A stretch of 64,000 nt of DNA from Hormiphora californensis (Eukaryota > Ctenophora > Tentaculata > Cydippida > Pleurobrachiidae): contig CM035359.1 in NCBI GenBank assembly GCA_020137815.1, positions 5,056,032 through 5,120,031 on the forward strand, given 5' to 3'. Made by a program: the position numbers and the translations under genes. A model generated the notes under the pieces. It did not search any database. It was not told where the DNA came from and was given only the letters and a program-made list of their open reading frames with translations. Shown here one piece after another: positions 1 through 12,900 of the stretch; positions within the stretch are counted from its first letter, which is position 1, and the number at the start of each line of letters is the position of its first letter.

Positions 1-688
1 CAGCTTCCTTGTTAGGTAATTAAAGGTACACCCAGATACGGAACTAAAGAATCTGACAAGTACTAAATCGGGATCAGATTTTGGTTACGAAGTCACCCCT
101 GTGGGCTTTTGTGGAGGGGTAATTTCATTACCAAGATCAGATCGGTGCTAGGTTTTGTATAAAGGAAGACAATAGGGTCACAGCTTGACTGACTTGTCCC
201 ACACCCCTTAGTCCTGTATGGCGGCGCCATACCCCATTTGATTCTCAAATGCGCTCAGATGGGGTCGCAGTGCCACACACCCCGGTTAGTCCACGTGTCT
301 TACCGGGTGAAGGTAGTCAGCAGAGTCCTCATTGTATGTACTACTACTCAGGCTGGTACTTGTCTTGAACTCCCTGCAGGGGAAAGTAATAATACAGGGC
401 TGGATTTTAATGAAAACTCAATTGTATCACTTAATCCTTGAATCCATGAGTCACAATGTAATTATTGTACCCACCAGTCAGTTCGATCCACCTCAAGAGT
501 TGTGTATTCAAAGAGGTAGCATGCCATGTATGCCATGTCACCCTTCTTTTGCAGCTCATTCTCACTCTCCATCACTTAGGAAGGGGACATGTGTAATAAC
601 ACAGGGGTTTATTCGTAAAGGAATGAGTTAAGTTTTAGTTCACTTTAGGACGTAATTAAATAATTTAAATGTGATATGAATATCTCAC
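1..688. other. No gene supported; dispersed repeat near 205-310
   Basis: I see no convincing coding exon here. The Ig-like exons just to the right run leftward, so later exons of that gene may lie beyond the window or be too short to recognise. Around 205-310 the sequence (a GGCGGCGCC core, then a CCCCATTTGATTCT stretch and a GCGCTCAG.TGGGGTCGC stretch) matches a second copy near 29970-30065. This marks a dispersed repeat of unknown type. Confidence 0.4.
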
Positions 689-1054
689 CCAGAACGTCAC
701 TTTGAACGGTGTCAGACCAGTCTGATTTAGGGGTACTCCACGTGGAATGAGCGGCAGACAAAGTACACGTGTAGGTGAGATCGGTAACACCTGTAGTTGG
801 GAGAGAGGGAGAGGGTGGAGGAAGAGAGTGGGGGAGGGAGACTGGGAGTGGGAGATAGAGATGGGAGGGAGAAAGAGATGTAAAGAGTGGAAGTTGGAGA
901 GAGATAGAGAGTGGAGGAGGGAGATAGAGTAATATAGGGAAAGAGAGATAAAGAGTGAACTGCAGAGAAGATCCTGATACCTGATGAAGGGAGGTTGAAT
1001 GTGACTGTGTTGCTCGTCAGTCCGTAGATTGTATTCACGGACAGGCCCGAGGAA
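689..1054 (-). CDS. Partial Ig-like domain gene (two exons)
   Basis: Two minus-strand exons can be read, 1054-981 and 790-689, separated by a GA-rich intron. Each has a pyrimidine-AG acceptor and a GT donor (GTATCAGG and GTGAGATA). Joined in phase, exon 1 carries an E-strand-like stretch (TSNTVTFNLPSS) and exon 2 begins GVTDLTYTC, the usual strand leading to the second Ig cysteine, followed by STW and a run ending SDVLG. The same E-strand/Cys/Trp layout occurs in the large Ig-like gene to the right, so this is a relative of it or its continuation. Entry phase is 2 and exit phase is 1. No start or stop is visible, and earlier and later exons are not recognised. Function is unknown; a secreted or surface role is inferred only from the fold. 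Confidence 0.5.
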
Positions 1055-1540
1055 CTGAAACGAAAATATGATCAAAAGGGAAATATCAGGCCTATAATTA
1101 TAGCACTGGTGTCAGGGAACTCAGAATGGGGTGTGTTATGGCTTAAAGGGAGGGGTGTGTTAGGGAATGGTGTTAGAAATGTGCTTTATATCATTTAAAA
1201 GTTATCTAACGCAACTCGGTCGTCTAGACCATACAATCCACGTGCCATCTGGCATCTATTATATGATATATGTTCTTACAGCAGTAGCTCTTATAGAAGA
1301 AGCATTGGCATTCCGCATTGATAATTGCTCCTCCTTGGTCCTTTAGAAAGAAAAAATATCTCTCCCTCTCCATCTCGATACAATTACTTTCTCGCTTTCT
1401 TACTGAGATGCGTGACCTTTCTCTCCCTGTCGATGCAAGCTCTCTCCCCAAAAAATAATGGTTTGCTTCGTTGTTTTCCTATCTAAATTTAATTCTGCGT
1501 ATTGTGCTAGCTAGAACTAAACTACACTGTACACGGAATA
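1055..1540. other. Spacer, no gene seen
   Basis: Apart from GA/CT-rich stretches (about 1340-1440 on the minus strand) I find no exon or motif here. Confidence 0.4.
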
Positions 1541-1786
1541 TATGTATAGTAGGAGCGCTTAGATCACGTGCAAAAGTCGCGTGCCACCAAAAGTTTAGGT
1601 TACTGTCACTCCTTTGCTTTGCATCGAATCAAAAAATGACCCTAAAGTTTTTTTAAGATCTCGACAAGATCTTTCGAAAACTTGAGGGTTGTTTTTTGAT
1701 TCGATGCAAAGCAAAGGAGTGACAGTAACCTAAACTTCAGGTGGTGCACGACTTTTGCACGTGATCTAAGCGCTCCTACTACATAA
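1541..1786. mobile_element. Foldback/MITE, about 245 bp
   Basis: The arms 1549-1640 and about 1694-1784 are near-perfect inverted copies, starting AGTAGGAGCGCTTAGATCAC on the left, with a short loop containing an AAGATCTCGACAAGATCTT palindrome. It encodes nothing and has the structure of a non-autonomous inverted-repeat element. I cannot assign the family because no clear target duplication is visible. Confidence 0.7.
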
Positions 1787-3305
1787 TATGAAAAGGGCGG
1801 TAATTCAGGGCACGCCACGAATTTGTGAGCATGGTATCCTTGCATATTCAGAATGCCCTATGTCGTCCCTGGCCGGTGCAGCAGGGCTAGTTGTGGTCCC
1901 TTCGCCACCAATGTCCTCCTAGAGGTTCCCTCTATCGATTCCAACCGATTCTCATATGTGCTCAAGGGTGATAAGGCTCCATTTCCGGGTCGGCGCAGTT
2001 CCTGTCATTTCAGCCTGAGGTCAAAAACTTAACTACCCTTAGGAAATAGGAGTAGAGACAAAATCAAGGTCACAGGTGACCCAATAGAAATACACTCAGT
2101 GTATTTCTATTGGCTCACCTGTGACCTTGATTTTGTGTCTGACGGTGTAATAAGGTCCAAATGAGGCACGGAGTTTTTCTGAATCAGCTTTTCAAGACGA
2201 ATCCAACGAAACCGGAATTAGCTTTCTATCTTATCGGGAAGGTGTGGTTCACTTTTTTCATTTTTAGCCGCGTGAGCCAATCAGAGGACTGGATTTCGAA
2301 ATTCTGGCCTCTGATTGGCTCGGGGGTCCGTGTGCAGACTTGGCGATCGCCACTGTGACGTCTTACCTAGTAATCACTAGCGACCACATATCTGCGGGAC
2401 TCTCTATCTGAGTACGACACTTTAGACGGACCTCGATGCTCGATGTGTTAGATCATCCATACCACCGAGGAGGAGAGATAAGGACCTCAAGGAAGAGAGA
2501 TGAAAGAGAGGCTTGGCACGCTTGTGGTCAGGTCAGAGCTAATAAGTAATAAGTCATAGCTAATAAGGACCTCGACCTTCGATAAACGGCGATTATCTAC
2601 GCCAATGAGTAGAGTTTGACTGGAAATACATATAAGGGAGAAGTCAGGAGCGTAGATCTACTCTTTGATGTAAAAACTACTAGGCGTAGATCTACGCTAA
2701 GTTCTATATAAGCGGAAACTTCTCTCTCTCGAGAACAGTTTTGGATCTGAACCAGCCGGAATTGGTTGCTCTTCTGCTTGAATCTATCAAGACCCTACCT
2801 CCTCTATGGACTTCTTTATTATCTGAATAGATAGTATATTTGTAGTACTGGAATCTGATATATGCCAATGTTGTTCGATATATTTGGTGGATCCCCTATT
2901 CCCAATGTACGTAAGATCCCATCAATCAAGTAGGAAACGTCTTACAAAATGACTAAACATGATGGTGTGACCCCCCGAACCTTCCCGGTTAGCCTTTCTA
3001 CCTAAATTTGGCCGATCATTTTAGGACCTATGTTTCTCCTCACAACACACTTATATAACCCGGCCATTCGCACATTTGCACACCTCTCTATCTCATCTGT
3101 AGCCGATTTTAGAATTTCAAATTGGCGAGATGAAACATTTCTGAAGGAGCACGGATCTCAAAAATTTTTCATCGACTCCCTTGGATGTTGAGATACAATG
3201 ATGGAGTCGGTAGTCGCTAGCACCTAGCTGTTTAAAAAATGCCGTTTTGGACTTTTATCGGCGGCCATTCCTTTAGAAATGCTTCGTAAATGCAAATTCC
3301 TGTTT
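1787..3305. other. Intergenic, short inverted repeats only
   Basis: No gene is recognised. Besides the palindrome listed separately, a short inverted repeat sits at 2272-2325 (GAGCCAATCAGAGG against CCTCTGATTGGCTC), and the motif GCGTAGATCTAC recurs in both orientations at 2650-2692. Confidence 0.4.
2057..2139. repeat. Near-perfect 83-bp palindrome
   Basis: Arms 2057-2098 and 2099-2139 are inverted copies with essentially no loop, reading GACAAAATCAAGGTCACAGG outward. A related GGTCACAGGTGACC-type core recurs at 3306-3348 and 3633-3720, so these may be pieces of one repeat family. Confidence 0.75.
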
Positions 3306-3717
3306 TAGCGTTAGGGGACGATTGGGTCATAGGTGACCCAGCACTTTGAAGGCCTCTGAGAGGCACAAAATTTGAAATATCACCCTGGAACTTTACCCCG
3401 GGGTAAAATACACACTTTTCTTGCATTTTCCAAGTTCATTTTAACCATACTCTTACCAATTTTGAGAAATGGCCATTAAACTACCCATTTTGCCTACCAA
3501 ATGCACTGTTTTAGCCCTGTTTTCCGAAGTCGACAACGTCAGAGGCTCAAAACGACCTCAAAATGGTAGAAAAATGTATGTTTCAACCCTGGAAACAATT
3601 TTTCAAACATGATCTATAAAGACGCTAAATGGGTTCAAAGTACTGGATCACCTGTGACCCAATCGTCCCCACCGTCAGACGCTAAATGGGTTCAAAGTAC
3701 TGGGTCACCTGTGACCT
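3306..3717. repeat. Inverted plus tandem repeat sharing a GGTCACCTGTGACC core
   Basis: Segment 3306-3348 is the inverted copy of 3633-3670. A further direct copy of about 45 bp (GACGCTAAATGGGTTCAAAG...) lies at 3679-3717. The arrangement is that of a decayed foldback element with one duplicated arm end. Confidence 0.5.
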
Positions 3718-3827
3718 TTTTTCTAAGTATGTTAAAAAATAAAAGTAGATGTCTCCAGAAAGTTTTAGAGAATTCTGTCTGTTGGGGGTTTATCGTCCCC
3801 AAAGGGTTAAAATTTTGTTTCGCTAAG

Positions 3828-3855
3828 TTTAGAGGAGAGAGAGAGAGAAGGAGAC

Positions 3856-3889
<34 letters not shown>

Positions 3890-4220
3890 GAGAGGAGAGA
3901 GAGAGAAGAAGAGACGAAAGGGGGAGAGAGAGAAGGGGGAAGCGAAAGAGAGAGGAGGAAGAGAGAGGAGAAGGAGGAGGATGAGAGAGAGAGAGAAGAG
4001 AAGAGAGGAAGAGGGAAGAGAACCAGAGAGGAAGGAGAGAGGGGAAAAGACCCAGAAAGGGGGGAGCAGAAGGGAAAGGAGAAAGGGGGAGAGAGCACAG
4101 TGCAAACGCTGTGCAGGATGAGGGAGAAGAGAGGCATGGATAAGAATTAAAAGATTCAGTAGATTTTTTTGGTTGTTGCAACTAAATTACCTTCGCAAGG
4201 AAGGAGAGAAAGCAAAAGGG

Positions 4221-4276
<56 letters not shown>

Positions 4277-4293
4277 GAGAGAGAGAGAGAGAA
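3828..4293. repeat. GA-rich low-complexity and (GA)n microsatellite
   Basis: Irregular GA/GGA tracts run from 3828 to 4100, followed by a purer (GA)n at about 4222-4292. The long open frames across this stretch (Arg/Glu or Ser/Leu runs) are a by-product of the repeat. Confidence 0.85.
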
Positions 4294-4446
4294 AAAATAA
4301 GCGATTATGGGGAAGCGATTGAGGCCCTCAATGAGGGAGGGACAGAGAGGGACTGTTGGGATAAGCAATATTTATTTCTGGGCACATTTTTCTGGGCCAT
4401 ATTTATTACCCACGTTTGGTCGTTCAGTAAAAGGCACCCTGATCTC

Positions 4447-4923
4447 TTAAAGTGAGAGTGGACCGAATCAGAATTGGACAAGTTTGGTGTAGGTGGTAGA
4501 GATTAGCTTTCTGAGCATTTTGCGTTTTTGCCGCTCAAAATCGACCCACTCATCACTGAGATACTATTGTTATATTGGGAGAATTTCTGCTGGATCAATA
4601 TTTATCAAACAGGATAGAAACAATCCTTGTGTTTTACTAACACATTCTTTAAATTTACAATATGCTAACTTGCATTGTTCTGCTTCTGTGCATGAACATG
4701 TCAACCTCTCTGCTTATATTCAGAATGTGTTAGGAAAACATGACGATTGTTTCTATGCTGTTTTTTACATACTGATTAAACAGGAGTTCTCCCAACATAA
4801 CAAAAATATCTCAGTGATGGGTGGGTCGATTTTGAGCGGCAAAAATGCATTATGCTCAGAGAGCTAATCTCTACTACCTACAACAAACTTGTCCAATTCT
4901 GATTCGGTCCACTCTCACTTTAA
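4447..4923. mobile_element. TTAA-flanked MITE, about 477 bp
   Basis: Inverted arms of about 137-145 bp (4451-4595 and 4783-4919) begin AGTGAGAGTGGACCGAATCA and end with its complement. TTAA lies immediately outside both arms (4447-4450 and 4920-4923). TTAA target duplication is the hallmark of piggyBac-type elements, so this is best read as a non-autonomous TTAA-specific element. The terminal bases do not match the CCC start common in piggyBac, so the superfamily is tentative. A 124-codon open frame inside is chance. Confidence 0.65.
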
Positions 4924-4982
4924 GTTTTTAGATGTAAAAAGTTTGACACAGTTGCTGTATTGGAAGTCTGATTCTTGTCGGG

Positions 4983-5800
4983 ATGTTGGTATTTCTTACT
5001 GCGGTCTTGGCAAAAGGTAAAATGGTAACCATTACCAAACAACCATCCCTGGTATACCAGTCTCAAGTGTTAAATTAGTGTTCGCAAAGAATCTTTTGTT
5101 TTGAAGCACTACCTAGTTTTCAGTAAAAATTAGTAGAAAATAGTTAATAATTAATTAGTTAATAATTAAACTAGTTTTTAACTCGTTATCTACTAATTTC
5201 TACTAAGCATGAGTGCTTCAAAACAAAAGATATTCGCGGTTTCTTTTCAGTTGCTTCGGGCGGTCGAGCTGCAATGGAAGAGATTACGATAGTGAAAGCA
5301 GTTTCCAACAAGACAGACGAACAATTCAAACCAGAGTTTGCTATAGATCGAAACTTCAGTACTATGTACTACGCAAAAGACGACCCTCAAACGGGAATCA
5401 GGGGAAACTTCCTTTTGCTAACATTAGCTCAAGAGTGTAGAGTGAGTGATGTTAAAATCTACAGTACCACCAAACTAGAGAGCGGGCAAGACAACAATAT
5501 CATCAATACTACTATCTATGCGATTGGGAACTCGGGGGAATTTAACTGTGGCTCCATCGATGGTCAGTTATTTTTCTCGATTTAAATTAAAATTACATAT
5601 AGTTAAACATTGAATTTAAACGATTTTTAATTTTAGTGAACGATGGGGGTGACGAGCAGATCTTTATACGTTCCTGCCAGAACATTCTTGCTTCGATGGT
5701 AAAACTGAATGATTCTGATACGATTAAAACCAGAAGACACAAGCTCGTAGAGGTGTATGTTTATGGAAGTTGCAACTTTCAACCTTTAACAGGTAAATGA
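4983..5800 (+). CDS. Secreted F-type lectin / F5/8C-like domain protein, three exons
   Basis: Exons are 4983-5016, 5251-5562 and 5637-5800 (stop), with GT-AG introns and phase-1 joins. The product is about 169 residues. It starts with a short hydrophobic signal-like segment (MLVFLTAVLAK), followed by a single domain containing GGRAAMEEITIVKAVSNKT, then FAIDRNFSTMYYA and a final VEVYVYGSC. The layout resembles the galactose-binding-like (F5/8 type C or fucolectin) fold, where an AIDGN-type motif follows the first strands and the domain closes with an E.YG strand. Specific sugar-binding residues cannot be confirmed by eye. If the fold is right the protein is secreted and may bind glycans. A splice donor-like AGGTAAAT overlaps the last codons, so a longer spliced form is possible. 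Intron 1 carries a MITE that ends next to the acceptor. Confidence 0.6.
5083..5239. mobile_element. Small foldback MITE in lectin-gene intron 1
   Basis: Terminal arms of about 27 bp (CTTTTGTTTTGAAGCACT on the left, AGTGCTTCAAAACAAAAG on the right) enclose an AT-rich core with AATTAGTAGA and TCTACTAATT inverted copies. It lies wholly inside the intron, ending about 12 bp before the acceptor AG. Confidence 0.65.
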
Positions 5801-6145
5801 AAAGACTCGACAGTGGACAGAAATTATATCATCTTACCACAATTAGCTTTCCCTTACTGACGCGACAAACCATCTAATCACACTCACAGCTATCAATTAC
5901 TCTACTCATATCTAAATCCGATCTAATCAAGATATCAATTAGATTAAGAAGTGAAATTAGGGGCTCATACATCCTGGAATTTGGTGCCTTGCACATCGAT
6001 TTTGTAAGGGTATACTAGTAACTACCCGGTAGGTAGTTGTTGGCCTCAGGCTGAAATGACAAGTACCACGACCACCCGGAAAACTGTCCCTAAATCTGTG
6101 AGTTAGCGCTGTCGCGTAATGTAAGGGATATTCTTATATCAAAAC
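5801..6145. other. Short intergenic gap between convergent genes
   Basis: The plus-strand lectin gene and the proposed end of the minus-strand Ig-like gene converge here. No exon or clear polyadenylation signal stands out. Confidence 0.4.
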
Positions 6146-9100
6146 TCACATGGCATTTCCTTGTTCATTTTTCCAGGAGAGAGTTGAGAGTGATCGAGTT
6201 GCAAAGTTCATGTCCCTCACGTAACAGCGGGGTGACACCTCACCACCTTCCTCGTTAGTATCGTGGATAGGATCAATCGCTGTTGGGGTGTTTAGGGAGT
6301 CTTTATAAGGGTGTTTAGGGAGTCTTTATAAGGGTGTTTAGGGAGTGTTTAGGGATTGTTTGAAGAGTGTTTAGGGATTGTTTAGGGATTGTTTGAAGAG
6401 TGTTTAGGGATTGTTTGAAGAGTGTTTAGGGAGTGTTTAGGGATTGTTTGAAGAGTGTTTAGGGAGTGTTTAGGGATTGTTTGAAGAGTGTTTAGGGAGT
6501 GTTTAGGGATTGTTTGAAGAGTGTTTAGGGAGTGTTATAAGGGTGTTTAGGGAGTCTTTATAAGGGTGTTTAGGGAGTGTTTAGGGAGTGTTTAGGGATT
6601 GTTTGAAGAGTGTTTAGGGAGTGTTTAGGGATTGTTTGAAGAGTGTTTAGGGAGTGTTTAAAGAGTGTTTAGGGAGTCTTTATAAGAGTGTTTAGGGATT
6701 GTTTAGGGATTGTTTAAAGAGTGTTTAGGGAGTGTTTAAAGAGTGTTTAAAGAGTGTTTAGGGAGTCTTTATAAGGGTGTTTAGGGAGAGTTATTCTGAA
6801 ATGGATCAGGCCATGCTCTAACAATTACACTTAACAACAACTGCTAATAACCAAGGATATATAATTATTATAACCAAGTTGCCACTTACTAAAGACATCA
6901 ACTCCAAAATCAACGTAGCCCCAGCCCCCAGTGGAAGTGTGAGCAGAACACCTGAACGCCTCCTGGTTCAATTTAATGCCAGTGATCGTGAGGATAGTCT
7001 GCTTGCTGAGGGAAGGAAATTGTCATAAAGTTTACATTTTGTCAATTACTGATTGAATCACTAACTTTCTATTTACTATACCTGAGCAAGTTGTAGGTAA
7101 TAGCGTAGTTTTCATCGCCAGAATCAGCGATATCCCTGTATTTACCTGAGATTCGGTTGTTTAAGATCACGAACGTGGATCAAGTTTTGGTACACAAGCC
7201 ATTATTATAGTTCACTAGCTGTTGATCAGATCCAAGGCCATATTATAAATTACTACTATAATGTACATAACTAATCAACTACTAATTACCCATATTGTAC
7301 TCTCCCGATGCATCATCTGTGCTATCAAACACTATCCGCATGATGCTAACATCATTCCATTTTGTGTTACATGCTGTGGCCGTAGTGACATCATAAGATT
7401 CCAGTAGCTGACCATTTACCTAAAGAAAAGTAGGGGGTTATAATTATAATAGACAGCTTGGAACTATGCTAGAGTTGGAAAATCTCAGACTCCGCAACCC
7501 GGATTGTTAGGGTTGCCCTTTACAAAGGTAGATATTAATATGGCATCTTAATATTCCTAATGCCGAGTTACACGTGATTTCATACATACCGATATGAGGA
7601 ATCGAGTTTTGGTTTTCTCAATCTTCCACGTGTTAGTAGCTCCCAGACCGGTCGGTGTTGTAGAGAAAGCTGGCATTGCAGTTGGGGTACAGTGCTCAAT
7701 CCCATATTTCTAAAGTAAAATGTATGTTTATGTGCATTTCTAGACCCTCTTTTACCGCGCCCGATATTAATACAACATATATGGCCTGGTGAAGGATGGT
7801 GAAGGATTAGGGTTAAAACATAACACACTCATTTTCAAGTGTATAACTCACATTATTGGAGAGATCAATCGATACGCTTCCAATGGCAGCATTGTTTCCC
7901 CTCAGCTCAACCTTGATATTGCTGCCAGAGCTAGACTTGATCTCAAGAGGTCGTGCCATTAGATCCCATTGAATCTTCTCATCTCGAGTAACGGCAACAA
8001 AATCTACGGAATCAGAAATTACTACTTTAGTAACGCGCCAATTCCTGACAATTACTACTTAATTAGCTTCATCAATGTCACCCCACTTAATTACCACTTA
8101 ATTACCACTTAATTACTACTTAATTACCTTCATCAATGACTCCCCACTTAATAACCACTTAATTACAGCCCACTTAATTACCTTCATCAATGACTCCCCA
8201 CTTCAAATCGGATGATGTAAAGCTAGTGGTAGTGTCACCCGCTGTACAGGACAATGCGACGGTATCACCAAGCCTGTTGACAGAATCCGAGCCGGCGAGA
8301 GCTGTGAGAGGGAGATAAGATGACAAAGAAGCAAAGAAACAAAAAAAACAAACAGACAAAGAAACAAAGAAACAAAGAAATAAACAAACATACAAACAAA
8401 CAAACAAACAAACACACAAAAAAACAAAAAACAAAAAACAAACAAACAAACAAACAAACAAACAAACAAACAAACAAACAAACAAACAAACAAACAAACA
8501 CACAAAAAACAAACAAACAAACAAACAAACAAACAACAGACTCACTATAAGTGTTGATGTCATTTGACTCTGTGTCCTCTGGGTATGTCGATGTGGCACT
8601 GTTAACAGAGGTTCTAAAGACACACGTGTATGAAGCATCCGCAGTTAACTCTTTCTTTACATAGACTGATGTATATGTTTCACCATCTACCGTCGTAGTG
8701 AACTATTATAAAAAAGGGGTGGTTTTTACTTTACTTTACTTTACTTACTTACTGTGTGGTGTTCAGGTATTACAAATTTGCAAAGGAGGGAATTATAACA
8801 TAACATTGTTTCATCAGTCTCCGTGGTGTTTGTCACTCCAATGAATAATAATATGTCAGATTTGGTTTAGACGTAACGGCATAGAAATGGGGTTTGCATT
8901 TGGTAGCTTAGTGGTATAGCTCCGAGCATGTCTCTCTGGAGGTCCCTGGTTCAATTCCCGGTAAAACCCAATATTTTTCGATTTTCTTGCCTTTCTACCT
9001 ATTTAATTCTTGCTCAGATCTCTTTATTCAGAGTATAGAAATCACTCACGGTGTTAGTATCACTGGCAGTGATCTCAGAACTACCAGTTTTCCAGGCGAA

Positions 9101-9916
9101 CTGAGGTTGGAAGTTAGCATCTCGAGAGATATCTGCCCGGGCAACGCAAGTCAGGGTCGCTGTGTCACCGACTAGGCTTTCCACTGTATTCACCGAACTG
9201 ATATCTGATATATAAATGGGAGGCTGGTAGAGAGATATGTACATTGTACATTAACCTGTTGCTATGTCAACCTTTTCAAGGAGACCGGGTTACCAAATTA
9301 CAAAAGCTGAAATGCACTTACAGTAGGTAGTCACTTTGGTAGGTATTTCGAAGGTTTTTCCGTCTACAACGATTTTGTAGGTGATATCAAAGTCAGTTCC
9401 AGGTGTCACCTTAGCCGATGGTATGACGATAGATGATCCAGCGCTGTTTGACCTATTGCAGAGATTAACGATGAAAATTAATGTAGATCAGAAGAATACG
9501 TATAGAGTCAACAGCAGCTGTCAAACCTTGATTTACGCAAATTCACCCCGATTTATGGGGCATAAAACCCTTCCCCCGAGCATATATCCTATAGTAAATC
9601 AAACGCGGTTATAACTTACGATATAGTGTATCCGGAATAAATGCCGGCACCTTTACTGGTCACTGTGAGGGTATCAGAAGCAACGGAGAAGGTGTTTGTA
9701 GGAGAGAATGATGTTAGACCAGTTGAATCGATTGCAAAGGTAGTGGTAAATTCAGCACCAGCCAGGACAGCATTTGGCGACGTCTCCGTAACCGCTGCAT
9801 CATAGATATTGTTTTGTTTAAGCCCGAAGAGAGGGTCGAATAATTAGCAAGTCAAAGAGTACTTATATATAGTTAGTTAAACAAAAAGATCAACGTACAG
9901 AAAAATTCCTAAATCC

Positions 9917-9947
<31 letters not shown>

Positions 9948-12900
9948 CACCATATTTAGGCATAAATCATGATATATGCGTCAATATATTCATCACATGA
10001 TGGCGGTGGTGGCGAGTATAAAACTTACAGAAAAGTTCCCAAGCTGTGTCCTGTGTAAAGGAACCAGTCCAGGCGTAATCGTGGGTAATTTCACACTTAA
10101 AAACCTTGTTGGCCGCTTTCATTGCCTTCGCTCTGACTGCATCAACGTGAAGATACTCCTTGCCATTCTCTCCCGTCGAACTGCCGGGAAAGGGATATTA
10201 TATCGGCTTGGGGAGACGGTAATATGTGTTATTCATGGTAATTTATGGTAATATGTGACCCTCTTAACTTCTAATTCCATAACTGAGATTCTGCTAAGTG
10301 TCGCTGCAGAATATTACAATACATTTCGGAAATTATATTATGAAAATAAGGACACACAACGCTCATTGGCAAAGTTTATTCCACTAGAGAATTAGGCCCA
10401 CTTCCATGCTACCACCTCAGCTGTTCCTCTCTTTGAAAAAAAAAAATAAATGCCCCGGTTTAATCAACAAATATATATTGTATATCAACTTACTAAGCAT
10501 AAACCTCGTTTTCCTTGTCATAGTGGTCAGCGTCAAACCAGTACGTTTCATCCTCAAAGGTCCACCTGAGAGGGTTATGTAATGCCTTTTATGGATGTAT
10601 TGTAAGCGAAGATATTATCTATATCTTGTTCCTATATAATATTGTAAACTTCGATATACTCAAATATGTGGTAGTATCGTGTATAAATCTATTATACCAA
10701 AACTAATTAAAATTAGTAGGCCGGAAAGGTTGCCCTATGATTTGAGCTACCTTTGCCACCGTAACATTCACGGGCTACAGGCAGGGTATAGATACTTCGT
10801 CTATATTCAAAAGGGAATGTGCCGGTGCCAAAGGTAGCTCAAATCATAGGGCAACCTTTCCGGCCTACTAATTTTAATTAGTTTTGGTATAATTTGCATC
10901 ATTTTTGGGATTTTTTATCCATTTAGAACAGGTAAAATGACGTCACGATGTCATGACGTCACAATTAAAACGTCATATCATCGGGATTACCTAGATAAAG
11001 ATACTGACCAAGTTTGAGATCGATTGGATGAGATTTGAGTCCGCTATGGCGAAAAAACCCATATCGTCATATCTATTTTTAAACAGTCATAACACTTCAG
11101 ACGCGTTTTAAGACCCTTATACATGTAGTTTTGAAAATTCGCGATATAGTTTCTGAAAGTTTAGACAATTCTCTTTCCATGATATAGTCTTCGTTTTTCG
11201 ATTAGAATCCGTCTTCCGGGTGTAAATTGAACTCAAAGAATTTTGGTCAGAGTCTGAAAAATGACGACTTTAAGACGTTCTGTAGGACGTTCCTGGCGTT
11301 GAAAAGAGACCCCATATCGACTAATGCACACACATCCAGTAGATCTACCAGCTGTGAAAACGAGAAGTTTCTATCTCTTTTCGTTTGGCGTGAATATGGT
11401 TTACAAAAAGCGTCTCTCCTACGCGCGCGTATGCGCGTGTTACACTGAATTTATGGCAAATGGGACATATCTATAACTTCGGTTCCAGATGAGATAGAGA
11501 CTTGAAATTTTAAACTTGAGTCAAAGACCCCAAGCCGGGTATACATTCCAAATTTCAAGTCAAATGGATGAAAGGGAGCCACGCTATAGCTCTTTTTCTT
11601 ACTTGAAATGTAGACCAGCAATGAGACTAGAATCAATGCCAGATACTGAACAAGTTAAAATACTGTCTACTTCCTCGTAAGTTTGGGTCATCTCGGAGGT
11701 CAATTCTGCAAAAATAATAGATTTTAAACATAAGTGTGGAGGCAAGTTGCCCGTGAAATAACACCTGCAGCTGCCAATGAAAATGGAACCTAAGTTGAGA
11801 ACATGAATCATGCTGCCAGACCAAACCCAAAGAACCGAGACAAACCCCGCAAAACCAACCTCCAAACCAAACAGCCAGCAAACCTCCACCAAACCTCCAA
11901 ACCTCCACCAACCTCCAAACCTCCAACAACCTCCAAACCTCCACCAAACCTCCCCCAACCTCCAAACCTCCAAACCTAAACGCAACCTAACCACACCTAA
12001 CTCCGCCAAACACCAAGAGATCCGGAACAGCGGAAAGACCGAGACCCTCCGTCCACTAAGATGGTAAATGTGGACACTCGCCAGAAACCGAGACTCAGAT
12101 CGAACTCATCAGCCGTAAACCTGACACCGTTTCGGGGCTTTAATTCGGTACGGGTACACAAGGTACTAAGTCAGGCGCCCCGGCAATCTCGATAATCTGA
12201 GACCACCGTTCGATCTATACCCAGTTGCCCGGAATGAATGTGTCGACTGGGGTCCCTCACTGCCTCCCCCTTTGACAGGTTTATGACAGTAAGGGTACAC
12301 CCGTCCAAACACACACTCCACTGCGAGGGCGAGTCTCAACCACTTCACTGCCTCCACTACTCCACATTCCTGTACTCCCACTCCTTCTTCGCCGAATGGA
12401 AGTAGATCCACATGGAACAGTGAGCAGCCTCTTTCCCCGTATCCTTAACCAGCTTCCTAAGACCCCTCCCTCTAAACCCAAGACGAGAAGCTGCTCTAAC
12501 CAGACTATCCGCCACCTGCCCTCGAGCCCCAACCTCTACCGCCATATTAAAACACCTCCACCCATTAGACTCACACTCCCTCTCAAGGTCCGTGTACCGT
12601 TCAATCTTGAGAGTATGGGCATCCCCTATTCTCTCTTCTGCAGGGCAAGTGAGCTCCCACCAGATCACCGTCTTTACCTCTCGCGAGAAGACAACAAGAT
12701 CAGGCCTTAACCTGGTCTGGGCGATCTCCGCCGGGAACTTGAGCTGACTTCCGATGTCAGAGAGGACAACCCAGTCCTTAGCGCCTGACAGGATCCCACA
12801 CCCACTAACCCTCTTCTTCCCCTTCTTCTTCCCCTTCTTACCCTCTGCAACGAACTCGATACTCCGGGACCCTCTCGTGGACCTCGATGCAGCGTTAGCA

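Noticed and set aside
3609-4181. Arg/Glu or Ser/Leu-rich ORFs
   Set aside because: GA/CT low-complexity DNA.
4493-4867. 124-codon ORF
   Set aside because: Lies within the loop and arms of a MITE; no protein-like features.
6280-6790. Internal telomere array (TTTAGGG)
   Set aside because: TTTAGGG occurs only inside longer irregular units, not in tandem.
8891-8970. Functional tRNA gene
   Set aside because: A33, bulged anticodon stem, mismatched T-stem and acceptor.
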